Source: JBCCCJ01 sp039029315
Lineage (GTDB): Bacteria > Bacteroidota > Bacteroidia > J057
Direction: 5' to 3'
Length of the DNA: 64,000 bases
NCBI GenBank assembly: GCA_039029315.1
Contig: JBCCGK010000029.1
Coordinates: forward strand, 45,870-109,869
Positions 20,563 through 29,631 of the stretch are shown here, piece by piece (position 1 is the first letter of the stretch; each line of letters opens with the position of its first letter). The notes beneath the pieces were generated by a model that saw only the letters and a program-made list of their open reading frames with translations, had not been told where the DNA came from and did not search any database. Made by a program: the position numbers and the translations under genes.

Positions 20563-22620
20563 ATGACAAGGAATAACTCCTGTCGTTCTTTCATGTTCTT
20601 TCTTGTAACAGTCCTTATCTTATCCTGTCAGGCACCAGAACCAGCAACGCAATTTTCAGTAGATGCCTCCCCCATTCTTCCTGGTGCTTACAGAAAACTT
20701 CCCTTAGGCGCCGTAAAACCAGAAGGGTGGCTCAAAGATCAATTGGTAAGTCAGGCATCAGGACTCAGCGGGCATTTGGATGAATTCTGGCCAGATATGA
20801 TGTATTCCGCCTGGAAGGGTGGGGAAGGAGAGGCTTGGGAAAGAGGACCATATTATCTGGATGGCTTGCTTCCACTTGCCTATTTGCTGGATAACCAACG
20901 CTTGATTGCAAAGACACAGCTTTGGGTTGAACACATGATTGACTCTCAACATCCCGATGGGTGGTTTGGTCCAGAGGCCAACACTGATCGATGGCCATTG
21001 GCAATTGCAATGAAAGTATTGGCACAATACTATGAAGCTACCCAAGATGAAAGAGCACTCACCCTTATTCGTAACTTTTTTGACTGGTTAGCCACACATG
21101 AACCTGATTGGCCAGATGCAGAATGGAGGGGAGTGAGAGCGATGGAACATGCCGTTAGTGGATACTGGTTGTATCGGCAGCATCCTGATCCGAACATTCT
21201 CAAAACCATACATACCATTCATCACAACAGTTTTGATTGGACACAGTACTTTATTGACTTTCCCTGGAATTCCGAAGCATGGATGCAGGGAGACATTCCA
21301 CATGAATGGGATGCAAAGGGCAAAACGGCCCATGTTGTCAATGTCGCTATGGCCATAAAGTATCCTGGATTGTGGTATCAGCAATCTAAAGATGCCCGCT
21401 TCAAGGATGCTGTTTTGCAAGGGTTGGACCAGCTGGATGCGCATCATGGGCAAGTTGGTGGACGATTTTCCGGAGATGAACATCTTGCGGGAAAACATCC
21501 TACTCAAGGAACGGAATTATGTGCAGTGGTAGAATTCATGTATTCCCTGGAGCAATTGATGGAAGTATTTGGGGATGTTGACATAGCAGATCGATTGGAA
21601 GCTCTGGCCTATAATTCTCTGCCCGGAAGTATGACACCTGATTGTTGGGCACACCAATACGATCAGCAAGCCAATCAGGTATTGGTGAGTGAAGCGGAGC
21701 GCGCTTGGAGCTCGAATAGTACAAGCGCAAACATCTATGGATTGATGCCGAATTATCCGTGTTGCTTGGCCAATATGCATCAAGGCTGGCCCAAATTTGT
21801 TCAGTCCATGTGGATGGCTACTCCTGACAGTGGATTGGCTGTAGTGGCCTATGGACCAAATAAACTGGAAACACTTGTCAGAGGAGAACGAACAGTACAT
21901 ATTTTGCAGAAAACAGAATACCCATTTGATGGGAATGTGCGCTTGGAGTTACAACCAGAGTCAGAAACCGAATTTCCCCTGTCTTTCCGGATTCCTGCAT
22001 GGGCGGAGGGAGCGAGTATGTTGATTAACAATGAGCGATTCTTTCCCGAAGCTGGTAGCATGTATCGTATTGAGAGAAGGTGGAAAGCAGGAGATATTGT
22101 CAACATCCATTTCCCCATGAGACTACGGGCGGAGTATCGCCAGCACAATGCACTTTCGCTTTTGCGTGGTCCTTTGTATTTTTCCCTCAGAATTGCAAAA
22201 GAATACAAAAAAATCAACTTGACAGGAGAACATATCCAAAGTATTAATTATTTGGGCAGCACAGATTGGGAAATACACCCAACTTCTGCCTGGAATATGG
22301 CCCTGATCATTGATCCCGACCACTCTTTTGTGGAGGCGGAGATTATCCGCCATCCAATCCGACAACTCCCTTTTGCAGACCAGGGCGAACCCGTCTTTCT
22401 TTCTGGAGAGAATGCGTATACATTTTGGGACCATCCAGCTCCTGTGGTGATCAAGATGGAAGCAACTCAATTATCCCAGTGGAAGTTGGTTGAGCATTCC
22501 GCGGGAGAAGTTCCTCCTTCACCTGTACAAATTAGGGAGAAGACGCAAATAGTTGAATTGGTCCCTTATGGGGCGAGTCGGTTAAGAATTACGGAATTTC
22601 CATGGGCACAAAAACGATAA
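20563..22620 (+). CDS. GH127-like (DUF1680) glycoside hydrolase, exported
   Basis: This 685-residue lipoprotein-like enzyme has an N-terminal export signal with a lipobox-type Cys (VTVLILSCQAPE). An alpha-toroid catalytic domain follows (about 45-500), then beta-rich C-terminal modules. The zinc-thiolate site of GH127 beta-L-arabinofuranosidases is recognisable: TELC gives Glu318 and Cys320, and YPCCLAN gives Cys400 and Cys401, one of which would be the catalytic Cys. SGDE (Glu about 306) is a candidate acid/base. The domain matches related families too (GH127, GH142, GH146 and others), so the sugar is only likely, not certainly, L-arabinofuranose. A TctC-type receptor starts 24 bp downstream, suggesting an operon. 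Confidence 0.82.
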   Translation: MTRNNSCRSFMFFLVTVLILSCQAPEPATQFSVDASPILPGAYRKLPLGAVKPEGWLKDQLVSQASGLSGHLDEFWPDMMYSAWKGGEGEAWERGPYYLDGLLPLAYLLDNQRLIAKTQLWVEHMIDSQHPDGWFGPEANTDRWPLAIAMKVLAQYYEATQDERALTLIRNFFDWLATHEPDWPDAEWRGVRAMEHAVSGYWLYRQHPDPNILKTIHTIHHNSFDWTQYFIDFPWNSEAWMQGDIPHEWDAKGKTAHVVNVAMAIKYPGLWYQQSKDARFKDAVLQGLDQLDAHHGQVGGRFSGDEHLAGKHPTQGTELCAVVEFMYSLEQLMEVFGDVDIADRLEALAYNSLPGSMTPDCWAHQYDQQANQVLVSEAERAWSSNSTSANIYGLMPNYPCCLANMHQGWPKFVQSMWMATPDSGLAVVAYGPNKLETLVRGERTVHILQKTEYPFDGNVRLELQPESETEFPLSFRIPAWAEGASMLINNERFFPEAGSMYRIERRWKAGDIVNIHFPMRLRAEYRQHNALSLLRGPLYFSLRIAKEYKKINLTGEHIQSINYLGSTDWEIHPTSAWNMALIIDPDHSFVEAEIIRHPIRQLPFADQGEPVFLSGENAYTFWDHPAPVVIKMEATQLSQWKLVEHSAGEVPPSPVQIREKTQIVELVPYGASRLRITEFPWAQKR

Positions 22621-22644
22621 CTTCTAATTATTCTCCACCTACCT

Positions 22645-23622
22645 ATGCTACTACGAATAACGATTTTGATGACAGGACTGATGATGCTATTGGGTGTTTC
22701 TTGTGCACCCTCAAGCAGTAGTTCTAACGATTACCCAACCCGACCTTTGACATTTTTGGTACCCTGGGCAGCAGGAGGTGGGACGGACCTATCCTCCAGA
22801 ATGTTGGCTACTTCTTTGGAAAAAAAATTGGGCCAGCCAGTCACCATCGTTAACAGAACGGGGGGAGGGGGAGTTGTCGGGCATTTGGCATTGGCCCAGG
22901 CTCGTCCAGATGGCTATACAATCGGTGCGATAACAGGGGAAATTACCATGATGCATTGGATGGGGGTGACAGATCTGACCTCAGACAATTATACCCCCCT
23001 GGCCTTGACCATGAATAATCCAGCTTCCATCACAGTACGTGCCGACGCACCCTGGCAGAATCTGGATGAACTGCTTGCTGCAATCAAAGCCAATCCTGGA
23101 AAACATCAAGCTTCCGGCACATCGCGAGGAGGCATATGGGATTTAGCCAGAATTGGGTTTCTAAGGGCAGCCGATTTGCCAGAAACCTCTATGCCCTGGG
23201 TTCCGAGCCAGGGGGCTGCTCCTTCTCTTCAAGAATTGATCGCTGGTGGGGTGGATGTGGTTACGGCTGCCCTTGCCGAAGTTGCGCCTCTGATGAAAGC
23301 AGGACAAGTGCGCGTTCTTGCTGTCATGTCAGAGGAACGATTGGCAGCGTTCCCTGATGTGCCAACACTCAAAGAACAAGGTGTAGATTGGAGCCAAGGG
23401 GGATGGATTGGGGTTGGAGCCCCGAAAGATCTTCCTCCTGCTATTCTGGCAAAATTGGATTCAGCTATTCAACTTGCCATCATTGATCCAGAGTATATTG
23501 AGGCCATGGATGGCGCAGGATTTCATCGCCAGGTCCTGGATGCCTCAGCTTTTCCACCCTTTATGCAGGAAATGGATGTTGTCAATGGAGAAGTGATGAA
23601 AGCAGGCGGATTGGCGAAATAA
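22645..23622 (+). CDS. TctC/Bug-family substrate-binding lipoprotein
   Basis: This 325-residue extracytoplasmic receptor of the tripartite tricarboxylate transporter (TTT) type has a lipobox (LLGVSC) at about residues 17-22 and the family-typical start YPTRPLTFLVPWAAGGGTDLSSRML. VNRTGGGGVVG and the PSQGAAPSLQELIAGGVDV and DVPTLKEQGVDW blocks are also typical. It binds a carboxylate-bearing solute; the specificity cannot be read. The gene follows GH127 in the same direction, whereas the only TctA and TctB permease genes in the window lie 16 kb further on and on the other strand. Either they work together or the partners lie outside the window. Confidence 0.87.
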   Translation: MLLRITILMTGLMMLLGVSCAPSSSSSNDYPTRPLTFLVPWAAGGGTDLSSRMLATSLEKKLGQPVTIVNRTGGGGVVGHLALAQARPDGYTIGAITGEITMMHWMGVTDLTSDNYTPLALTMNNPASITVRADAPWQNLDELLAAIKANPGKHQASGTSRGGIWDLARIGFLRAADLPETSMPWVPSQGAAPSLQELIAGGVDVVTAALAEVAPLMKAGQVRVLAVMSEERLAAFPDVPTLKEQGVDWSQGGWIGVGAPKDLPPAILAKLDSAIQLAIIDPEYIEAMDGAGFHRQVLDASAFPPFMQEMDVVNGEVMKAGGLAK

Positions 23623-23674
23623 GAAGCTTTCTTAATCCGGAATGTATTCATCTGTTCTTCTACCCAATGTTTTC

Positions 23675-25813
23675 CTAATAAGCACTCAATTCACTAATTC
23701 CCATATTGTCGAACATAAATGACCACTTGTCGGCCTGTTCGTCCAGAATTTTGGAGATGGGTTTCCCTGCTCCATGTCCGGCATCTACCTCAATTCGAAT
23801 GATTACAGGAGAGGTTCCTTTATGGGCTTCCTGAAGTCTTGCTGCATATTTGAATGAATGGGCGGGAACTACTCTGTCATCATGATCTGCTGTTGTAACC
23901 ATTGTGGCGGGATAGTCGGTTCCATCTACCAGATTGTGAAGGGGAGAATAGGCAAACAGCGTATTAAATTCTGCTTCACCGTTCTCCGCAGATCCATATT
24001 CTGGCACCCACCCCCATCCAACTGTAAATAAGTGGTAGCGCAACATATCCATTACCCCAACCGCAGGCATACATACCTGAAATAAGTCAGGTCGTTGGTT
24101 CATGCAAGCACCTACCAGCAAGCCTCCGTTTGAGCCACCAGCAATGGCAAGGCGGTTTCGATTGGTATAGCCTTCTGCAATCAAATATTCTCCAGCAGCA
24201 ATGAAATCATCAAAGACGTTTTGTTTTTTCTCTAACATGCCTCCTCTGTGCCACTCTTCTCCATATTCGCTCCCCCCTCGAAGATTGGGCATGGCATAGA
24301 TTCCATCATTTTCTAGTAATGGGATGATAGATGCCGAAAATCCAGGAGTAAGAGGAATATTGAATCCACCATATCCATATAAATAGGTCGGATGATCTCC
24401 TGCCAGCGTTAAGCCTTTTTTGTGGACAACGAACATGCTGATCTTGGTGCCATCCTTGCTTGTATACCAGACTTGTTTGGTTTCGAAGTCGGCAGGTTCA
24501 AAAGACAATTCTGGTTGAAAAAAAAGCTCACTTTTGCCAGATGCAATGGTGTAACGATAGATCGTTGGGGGATAAGAGAAGGAAGAGAAAGAATAAAAAA
24601 TGGCCTGTTGGTCTTTTTTTCCCCCTACCAGAGTGGCGGTACCGGGAGCAGGCAGGGAAATCTCTTGAAGATTGCTTCCATCATACTCACATTGGTAAAT
24701 ATGTGAGAAGGCCGATTCAAGATAAGAGGCAAACAATTTTCCCCCTGCTTTGCTTACATTTTGAAGTGGGAACTTCTTTTCTGGCAAGATATCTTCCCAG
24801 GATTCGTAGGAGGGATTGTCAACAGGTACAGAGACCAATCGATAGTTGGGCGCGTCCTTGTCTGTGAGCACCAAAAATGAACCATCCTTATGTGCAATGA
24901 CAGAACTTTTGTTCTGAAAGTCTGCCTGAAGGATACGAAACCCTCCAGGCTCAATATTGGTCTTTTTGTACCAGGTTTCAAATCCATCTGTTCCTGAGCT
25001 TTTGTATAAAATCAAATAGGCTTTGTCCTCAGTCAAGCCAACACTATGATACATATTGGGCTGACTCAAATCTTCATAAATAAGCTGATCCTCTTCTTGA
25101 GAAGTGCCTAAACGATGATAATACACCTTCTGAAAATCAGAACTCTCGCTGAATTCTTTCCCGGCCTTGGGGGCAGGATATCTACTGTAGAAGAAGCCAT
25201 CCTGATACCAGGCCGTTCCTGAAAACTTGACCCAGGAGATGTGGTCAGATAGTTCTTGCCTGCTTTCAATGTCGATAATGCGTATTTCTTGCCAATCTGA
25301 TCCTGCTTCAGATCGTGAATAGGCAATATATCTATTGTCCTGCGAGGCTGACAGAAGAGAAATAGATACAGTGCCTTGGTCCGACAATTTATTAGGATCG
25401 ATGAATACTTCATGTGTTCCTTCCAATCCATGTTGAATATAGATGATATCCTGATTCTGGAGCCCATCATTTTTATAGAAAAAATAATATGCACCAACTT
25501 TGCGTGGGGAGCTCATTCTCGGATAATTGAACAATTCCTCAAGCCGCTGTCTAAAGGCTGCTCGGGTAGGGATTTGATTGAGATAGGCAAAGGATACAGA
25601 ATTTTGGGCTTTGACCCAGGCTTCAGTTTCAGGAGAGCGATCGTCCTCTAACCATCTGTAGGGATCTTTAACCTGAGTTCCGTAATAATCATCAATCTGG
25701 TCTACCTTCTTGGTAGGAGGGTAGGTCAACATAGGGGAAGAGGTGTCTTGTGGTGGAGTGGAACAGCAAACGAAGCACAGTGCTAGTCCAAAAACGAATA
25801 TCGTGTTTCTCAT
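23675..25813 (-). CDS. Prolyl oligopeptidase family (S9A) peptidase, exported lipoprotein
   Basis: This 712-residue serine peptidase has an N-terminal lipoprotein signal (ALCFVCCS), a beta-propeller (about 70-430) and a C-terminal alpha/beta-hydrolase domain. The catalytic triad is visible: Ser in AGGSNGG (about 559), Asp in ADHDDRVVP (about 645) and His in DAGHGAGKP (about 677). It should cleave short proline-containing peptides in the periplasm or on the surface. It sits directly downstream of aspartate kinase with about 10 bp spacing, and may ride on that transcript without a functional link. It converges with the TctC-type gene. Confidence 0.92.
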   Translation of the reverse strand: MRNTIFVFGLALCFVCCSTPPQDTSSPMLTYPPTKKVDQIDDYYGTQVKDPYRWLEDDRSPETEAWVKAQNSVSFAYLNQIPTRAAFRQRLEELFNYPRMSSPRKVGAYYFFYKNDGLQNQDIIYIQHGLEGTHEVFIDPNKLSDQGTVSISLLSASQDNRYIAYSRSEAGSDWQEIRIIDIESRQELSDHISWVKFSGTAWYQDGFFYSRYPAPKAGKEFSESSDFQKVYYHRLGTSQEEDQLIYEDLSQPNMYHSVGLTEDKAYLILYKSSGTDGFETWYKKTNIEPGGFRILQADFQNKSSVIAHKDGSFLVLTDKDAPNYRLVSVPVDNPSYESWEDILPEKKFPLQNVSKAGGKLFASYLESAFSHIYQCEYDGSNLQEISLPAPGTATLVGGKKDQQAIFYSFSSFSYPPTIYRYTIASGKSELFFQPELSFEPADFETKQVWYTSKDGTKISMFVVHKKGLTLAGDHPTYLYGYGGFNIPLTPGFSASIIPLLENDGIYAMPNLRGGSEYGEEWHRGGMLEKKQNVFDDFIAAGEYLIAEGYTNRNRLAIAGGSNGGLLVGACMNQRPDLFQVCMPAVGVMDMLRYHLFTVGWGWVPEYGSAENGEAEFNTLFAYSPLHNLVDGTDYPATMVTTADHDDRVVPAHSFKYAARLQEAHKGTSPVIIRIEVDAGHGAGKPISKILDEQADKWSFMFDNMGISELSAY

Positions 25814-25823
25814 GAAACAGGCT

Positions 25824-27083
25824 TTATTTCACAATATACAATTTGTTTTCATGTTGTTGGAGCATAATTGCCCCTTCTGTTTCTTCCAGATCCTTTGAGG
25901 AGAAATTGATCATGGTGTACAACTGAAGGTCAGATTGCATTTCTACTTTAAATTTGTCTAACAACAAAGCCTCAAATGCATTGTTGGGTGCCTTTCGTTC
26001 ATCTACACATAACATCAAGGAGATGGCAGAATTTTGAACCAGATTTACTTTCACACCAGATTTATAAATATGATCAAAAATCTCCTCCATGAGCAATTCA
26101 TCCATAAATGAAAAATCCTTTGGCTGAATCCGAATGAAGGTTTGTGCTTTTTTGATGATATAGGAGGTTACTTGTTCAGAGCTAGAGTGAGTAGAAATGG
26201 TACTTCCTTCTGCTTCTACATCCAGGAAACACTTGACATGAAGAGGGATTTGTCGGTTGAAAAGCGGTTTGATGGTTTTTGGATGAATGACACTTGCTCC
26301 ATAAAAGGTCATTTCTACTGCTTCTTCATAGGAAAGATTGTCCAGCTTGACTGTATGCTCTCTGATTCTTGGATCTCCATTGAGGATGCCCGGAACATCT
26401 TTCCAAACAGTGAGGCTATCAGCACCCAGACAAAACGCAAAGATAGATCCTGTATAGTCCGAACCTTCCCTCCCAAGGGTTGTGGTCTTTCCCGAAGTCG
26501 TCGAACCAATGAATCCTTGTGTAATCAACACCCTGCCTGTTTTCATTTGGGGCAGAACTTTTTCCTGAATATTCTTCTCTGTCAATGACCAAATAACTCC
26601 TGCTTGTTTATAGGTTGCATCTGTGGTTACAAGCTCTCTGGCATCCAACCATCCTGTGTCCTGACCCAGCGTCTGAAGATACTGGGCGACAATAGTCGTG
26701 GACAACAATTCTCCATTCGAAACAATGCGATCATATGTTCGGGGAGGGAATTCTTCCAGGAGCAGAATGCCTTCAACAATTCTTTCCATTTTTTCGAAAA
26801 AGGGAGCAACTGCCGCTTTGACCTGAGCTTGGTCTTTTTCGGCAAACAAGTCATCTATTTGACGATGGTGAAAGCGTTTAATCCTTGAGAATTGTTCTTT
26901 GGTCTCTGACTCTTTTCCGTCTCTGGCCAAATGGGCGAGCATTTCCAGATGATTGGTAGTTTTGTCCATGGCTGAAATGACCACAAGACAAGCGCGATCA
27001 CGAAATCGCATGAGAATGTCTGCTACATTTTGAATGGCTTCGGCATGCTTGACCGATGCACCTCCAAACTTCATTACCTGCAT
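25824..27083 (-). CDS. lysC: Aspartate kinase
   Basis: This is a 419-residue monofunctional aspartokinase, first step of the aspartate family (lysine, threonine, methionine, diaminopimelate). The KFGGASV nucleotide-binding start, the VVSAMDKTTN segment, GREGSDYTG (about 207) and the DVPGIL loop are present. The C-terminal 120 residues hold regulatory ACT domains, including a segment ending with the SSKDLEE block. No homoserine dehydrogenase part is fused. The likely start is at the KFGG-proximal ATG, preceded by a Bacteroidota -7 box. The prolyl oligopeptidase gene follows closely. Confidence 0.93.
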   Translation of the reverse strand: MQVMKFGGASVKHAEAIQNVADILMRFRDRACLVVISAMDKTTNHLEMLAHLARDGKESETKEQFSRIKRFHHRQIDDLFAEKDQAQVKAAVAPFFEKMERIVEGILLLEEFPPRTYDRIVSNGELLSTTIVAQYLQTLGQDTGWLDARELVTTDATYKQAGVIWSLTEKNIQEKVLPQMKTGRVLITQGFIGSTTSGKTTTLGREGSDYTGSIFAFCLGADSLTVWKDVPGILNGDPRIREHTVKLDNLSYEEAVEMTFYGASVIHPKTIKPLFNRQIPLHVKCFLDVEAEGSTISTHSSSEQVTSYIIKKAQTFIRIQPKDFSFMDELLMEEIFDHIYKSGVKVNLVQNSAISLMLCVDERKAPNNAFEALLLDKFKVEMQSDLQLYTMINFSSKDLEETEGAIMLQQHENKLYIVK

Positions 27084-27138
27084 AGTTATATCAATATTAT
27101 CTTTTCGAACCCTAATTGGGATCTCGGGGTGGGCAGCA

Positions 27139-27146
27139 CAAAAATA
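27139..27146 (-). promoter_or_regulatory. -7 promoter box for lysC
   Basis: On the minus strand this reads TATTTTTG, an exact match to TAnnTTTG, 55 bp upstream of the lysC start. The -33 position is T-rich rather than a clear TTG. No leader peptide or lysine riboswitch was recognised in the 55-nt leader. Confidence 0.45.
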
Positions 27147-27176
27147 GAAAAAGATTAGAAAAAAGTACGATTGGTT

Positions 27177-27190
27177 TTAGAGACTGTTTG
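27177..27190 (+). repeat. Solo end of the TTA-GAGACTGTTTG repeat
   Basis: TTAGAGACTGTTTG is identical over 14 nt to the left end of the palindromic element at 63511-63524. The rest of the element is absent here, so it is at most a remnant. The surrounding stretch (27084-27312) otherwise has only the lysC promoter region. Confidence 0.3.
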
Positions 27191-27312
27191 GCATTGACTG
27201 GCGGTATTTGGTTGTGGACAATCACAGAGTGGGAAATCTACAGAAGAATGTTCGTAGGCAAAAAGCCCCCAATAAATCAAGCCTTTCCCCTGATTGAATG
27301 TTAATCACCTGC

Positions 27313-29079
27313 TCAATGGGTGGCATCACCAGCTCCTCTCGGAATCCTGATTTCCTCTATCAAAGACTGAATCTCAGCAGACGGTGGTGGTGTCAACCGA
27401 GATATGGTGAGGGTTACAATCAGGTTGAAGATCATTCCCAGGGTACCGATCCCTTCAGGCGAAATCCCAAACCACCAATTGTCAGCAACATTCAGTTCTG
27501 GATTGGCAATCTTGAAATAGATGATATAAGTAGCTGTGAATAAAATGCCAACAACCATTCCAGAGATTGCACCCAACCTATTGGTGCGCTTGTCAAAGAT
27601 ACCTAGAAGGATAGCGGGAAAAAATGAGGAAGCAGCCAGTCCAAAGGCAAATGCAACTACCTGAGCAACAAAACCAGGAGGATTCAGTCCGGCGATACCA
27701 GCGCCTACAACTGCAAGGCCTGCGGCAACTCTTGCATAGAGGAGTTCCTGTTTATCTGAAATATTGGGCATAAATGTCTTTTTCAACAAGTCATGGGAAA
27801 TCGAGGTGGAGATAACCAGGAGCAATCCGGCTGCTGTTGACAAAGCCGCTGCCAATCCCCCTGCCACGACCAGCGCTATGACCCACTCAGGCAAGTTGGC
27901 AATTTCTGGATTCGCCAACACCATGATATCCCTGTCTGGAACGAACTCATTTCCTTTCCATCCTTGTTGAGAAGCTGTTGAGGCATAGGCTTCATTTTGA
28001 TCATTGTAGTACTGAATCTTTTTGTCGCCATTTTTGTCCTCAAAGGTGATCAATTTGGCCGCTTCCCATTTCTTGACCCAATTGGGGGCATCTGCATATT
28101 CTACTCCTTTGAGGTCTTTGCCCATGACTGTATCGATCATATTCACTCGAGCAAATGCCGCAACTGCGGGAGCCGTGGTATACAGCAAGGCAATAAAAAC
28201 CAGTGCATAGCCTGCAGACTTTCTGGCATCACTGACTTTGGGAACGGTAAAAAAGCGAACGATCACGTGTGGCAAACCAGCCGTTCCAAGCATCAGGGCC
28301 CCGGTGATAAAAAAGATGTCTATCGTTGATTTGGTGCCGGAAGTATATTCTGCAAACCCAAGTTCGACATTCAATTGATTCAGCTTTTCCAGCAAAGAAA
28401 TTCCTTCATTCTTGAATTCTCCCAAAAATCCTAGTTGTGGAATAGGGTTTCCTGTAATTTGGATAGAAATAAAAATTGCCGGGACCATATACGCAAAGAT
28501 CAAGACACAATATTGGGCAACTTGTGTGTAAGTAATGCCTTTCATCCCTCCCATGACAGCATAAAAGAACACAATGGCGATCCCTACTACCACACCTGTT
28601 TCGAAGGTTACTCCCAAAAACCGCGAAAATGCAACACCGACCCCTTTCATTTGCCCCACGATATAGGTAAATGAAACAAAAACAGCACAGAGAACGGCAA
28701 CCAGTCTTGCCCAATTGATCCTGGCATGAGGATCTTTTTGAGCGTATCGAGCTCCGATGAAGTCAGGGACTGTGAATTGCCCAAATTTTCTCAGATATGG
28801 TGCCAACAAAAGAGCCAGGAGAACATAGCCCCCGGTCCATCCCATCAAGTATACCCCGCCATCATATCCCATAAAGGAGATCAAGCCAGCCATGGAAAGG
28901 AAAGATGCTGCTGACATCCAGTCTGCTGCTGTGGCAGCTCCATTGGCGAGAGGAGAGATTCCTCCACCTGCAACATAGAAGTCTTTGGTAGAGGTTGCTC
29001 GGGACCAAATGGCAATACCAATATACAGGGCAAAAGTTAGCCCTACCATCACAAAGGTCCATATTTCTAGGGAAGACAT
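27313..29079 (-). CDS. Sodium:solute symporter family permease
   Basis: This 588-residue SSS-family transporter has about 13 transmembrane helices. The family-typical patterns include GAATAADWMSAASFLSMAG near residue 50, the ARLVAVLCAVFVSFTYIVGQMKG stretch and GAISGMVVGI near 505. A soluble insertion around residues 325-380 (ENKNGDKKIQYYNDQ-like, acidic) is seen in the VC_2705/ActP-like group that pairs with DUF4212. The substrate is likely a monocarboxylate such as acetate, but other small acids are possible. It follows the DUF4212 gene by 42 bp, and the two form a transporter pair. Confidence 0.85.
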   Translation of the reverse strand: MSSLEIWTFVMVGLTFALYIGIAIWSRATSTKDFYVAGGGISPLANGAATAADWMSAASFLSMAGLISFMGYDGGVYLMGWTGGYVLLALLLAPYLRKFGQFTVPDFIGARYAQKDPHARINWARLVAVLCAVFVSFTYIVGQMKGVGVAFSRFLGVTFETGVVVGIAIVFFYAVMGGMKGITYTQVAQYCVLIFAYMVPAIFISIQITGNPIPQLGFLGEFKNEGISLLEKLNQLNVELGFAEYTSGTKSTIDIFFITGALMLGTAGLPHVIVRFFTVPKVSDARKSAGYALVFIALLYTTAPAVAAFARVNMIDTVMGKDLKGVEYADAPNWVKKWEAAKLITFEDKNGDKKIQYYNDQNEAYASTASQQGWKGNEFVPDRDIMVLANPEIANLPEWVIALVVAGGLAAALSTAAGLLLVISTSISHDLLKKTFMPNISDKQELLYARVAAGLAVVGAGIAGLNPPGFVAQVVAFAFGLAASSFFPAILLGIFDKRTNRLGAISGMVVGILFTATYIIYFKIANPELNVADNWWFGISPEGIGTLGMIFNLIVTLTISRLTPPPSAEIQSLIEEIRIPRGAGDATH

Positions 29080-29121
29080 GCTGTAGCGGTTTTGTAGTAG
29101 TGAGTAGAGGGGAAAAGAGGA

Positions 29122-29352
29122 CTATTTTTCGTCTACGTCATATTCCTTGTCCAGGCGATTCATCAGGTAGACATAGACAAAAATCAGAATCACGAATACA
29201 TATATTGCACCTTGCTGGGCGAACCAGAATCCAGTCAGCCCCAAGCTTTCTTTGAATAGAATTCCGAAGCCATAGGAGACCAAAAACCAAACGGCAAGGA
29301 GACCGAGCATGTATTTGATGTTTGTTCGCCAGTATTGTTGTAGATCCTTCAT
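29122..29352 (-). CDS. DUF4212 small membrane protein, partner of the symporter
   Basis: This 76-residue protein has two hydrophobic segments (about 12-32 and 44-65) and the family start KDLQQYWRTNIKYMLGLL. Proteins of this family are regularly encoded just before SSS symporters of the ActP-like group and are thought to act as a small subunit, although this is not proven here. I chose the ATG at 29352; a longer frame to 29379 would run into the ACGCAAAG repeat and adds no conserved sequence. Confidence 0.8.
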   Translation of the reverse strand: MKDLQQYWRTNIKYMLGLLAVWFLVSYGFGILFKESLGLTGFWFAQQGAIYVFVILIFVYVYLMNRLDKEYDVDEK

Positions 29353-29372
29353 AATGAGTGAATGCTTATGGG

Positions 29373-29615
29373 AACGCAAAGACGAAAAGACGCAAGGTAT
29401 GAAAATTCCCCTTTCTTAGTTTGACTTTGGCCAAAATGGAAATCCAAATCTCCTTTCAAGACCTCCTCTGCCATTTTTCAATTAGAATTAATCAACATCA
29501 CCCCAAAATGGCGAAGTTCATGTATTCAAAAAAGCCAACTACAGGCTGGAATGAAAGGTTATTTTGTTTTTAAAATGCCCAACGTCAACCTAAGCATCTT
29601 TCTGTCTTTGCGTTT
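29373..29615. repeat. MITE-like inverted repeat between the symporter pair and ilvC
   Basis: The core (29415-29594) has ends CTTAGTTTGACTTTGGCCA and, on the right, an inverted copy GCCCAACGTCAACCTAAG (19 of 22 positions match the other end when complemented). The same ends occur at 63313-63514. The core is bracketed by an outer imperfect inverted repeat: AACGCAAAGACGAAAAGACG at 29373-29392 and its near-complement GCATCTTTCTGTCTTTGCG at 29594-29612. That ACGCAAAG motif is, from memory, a widespread intergenic repeat in Bacteroidota. No transposase is present. It fills nearly the whole gap downstream of ilvC and upstream of the DUF4212 start. Confidence 0.6.
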
Positions 29616-29631
29616 TTATTGGTCGAAAAGA

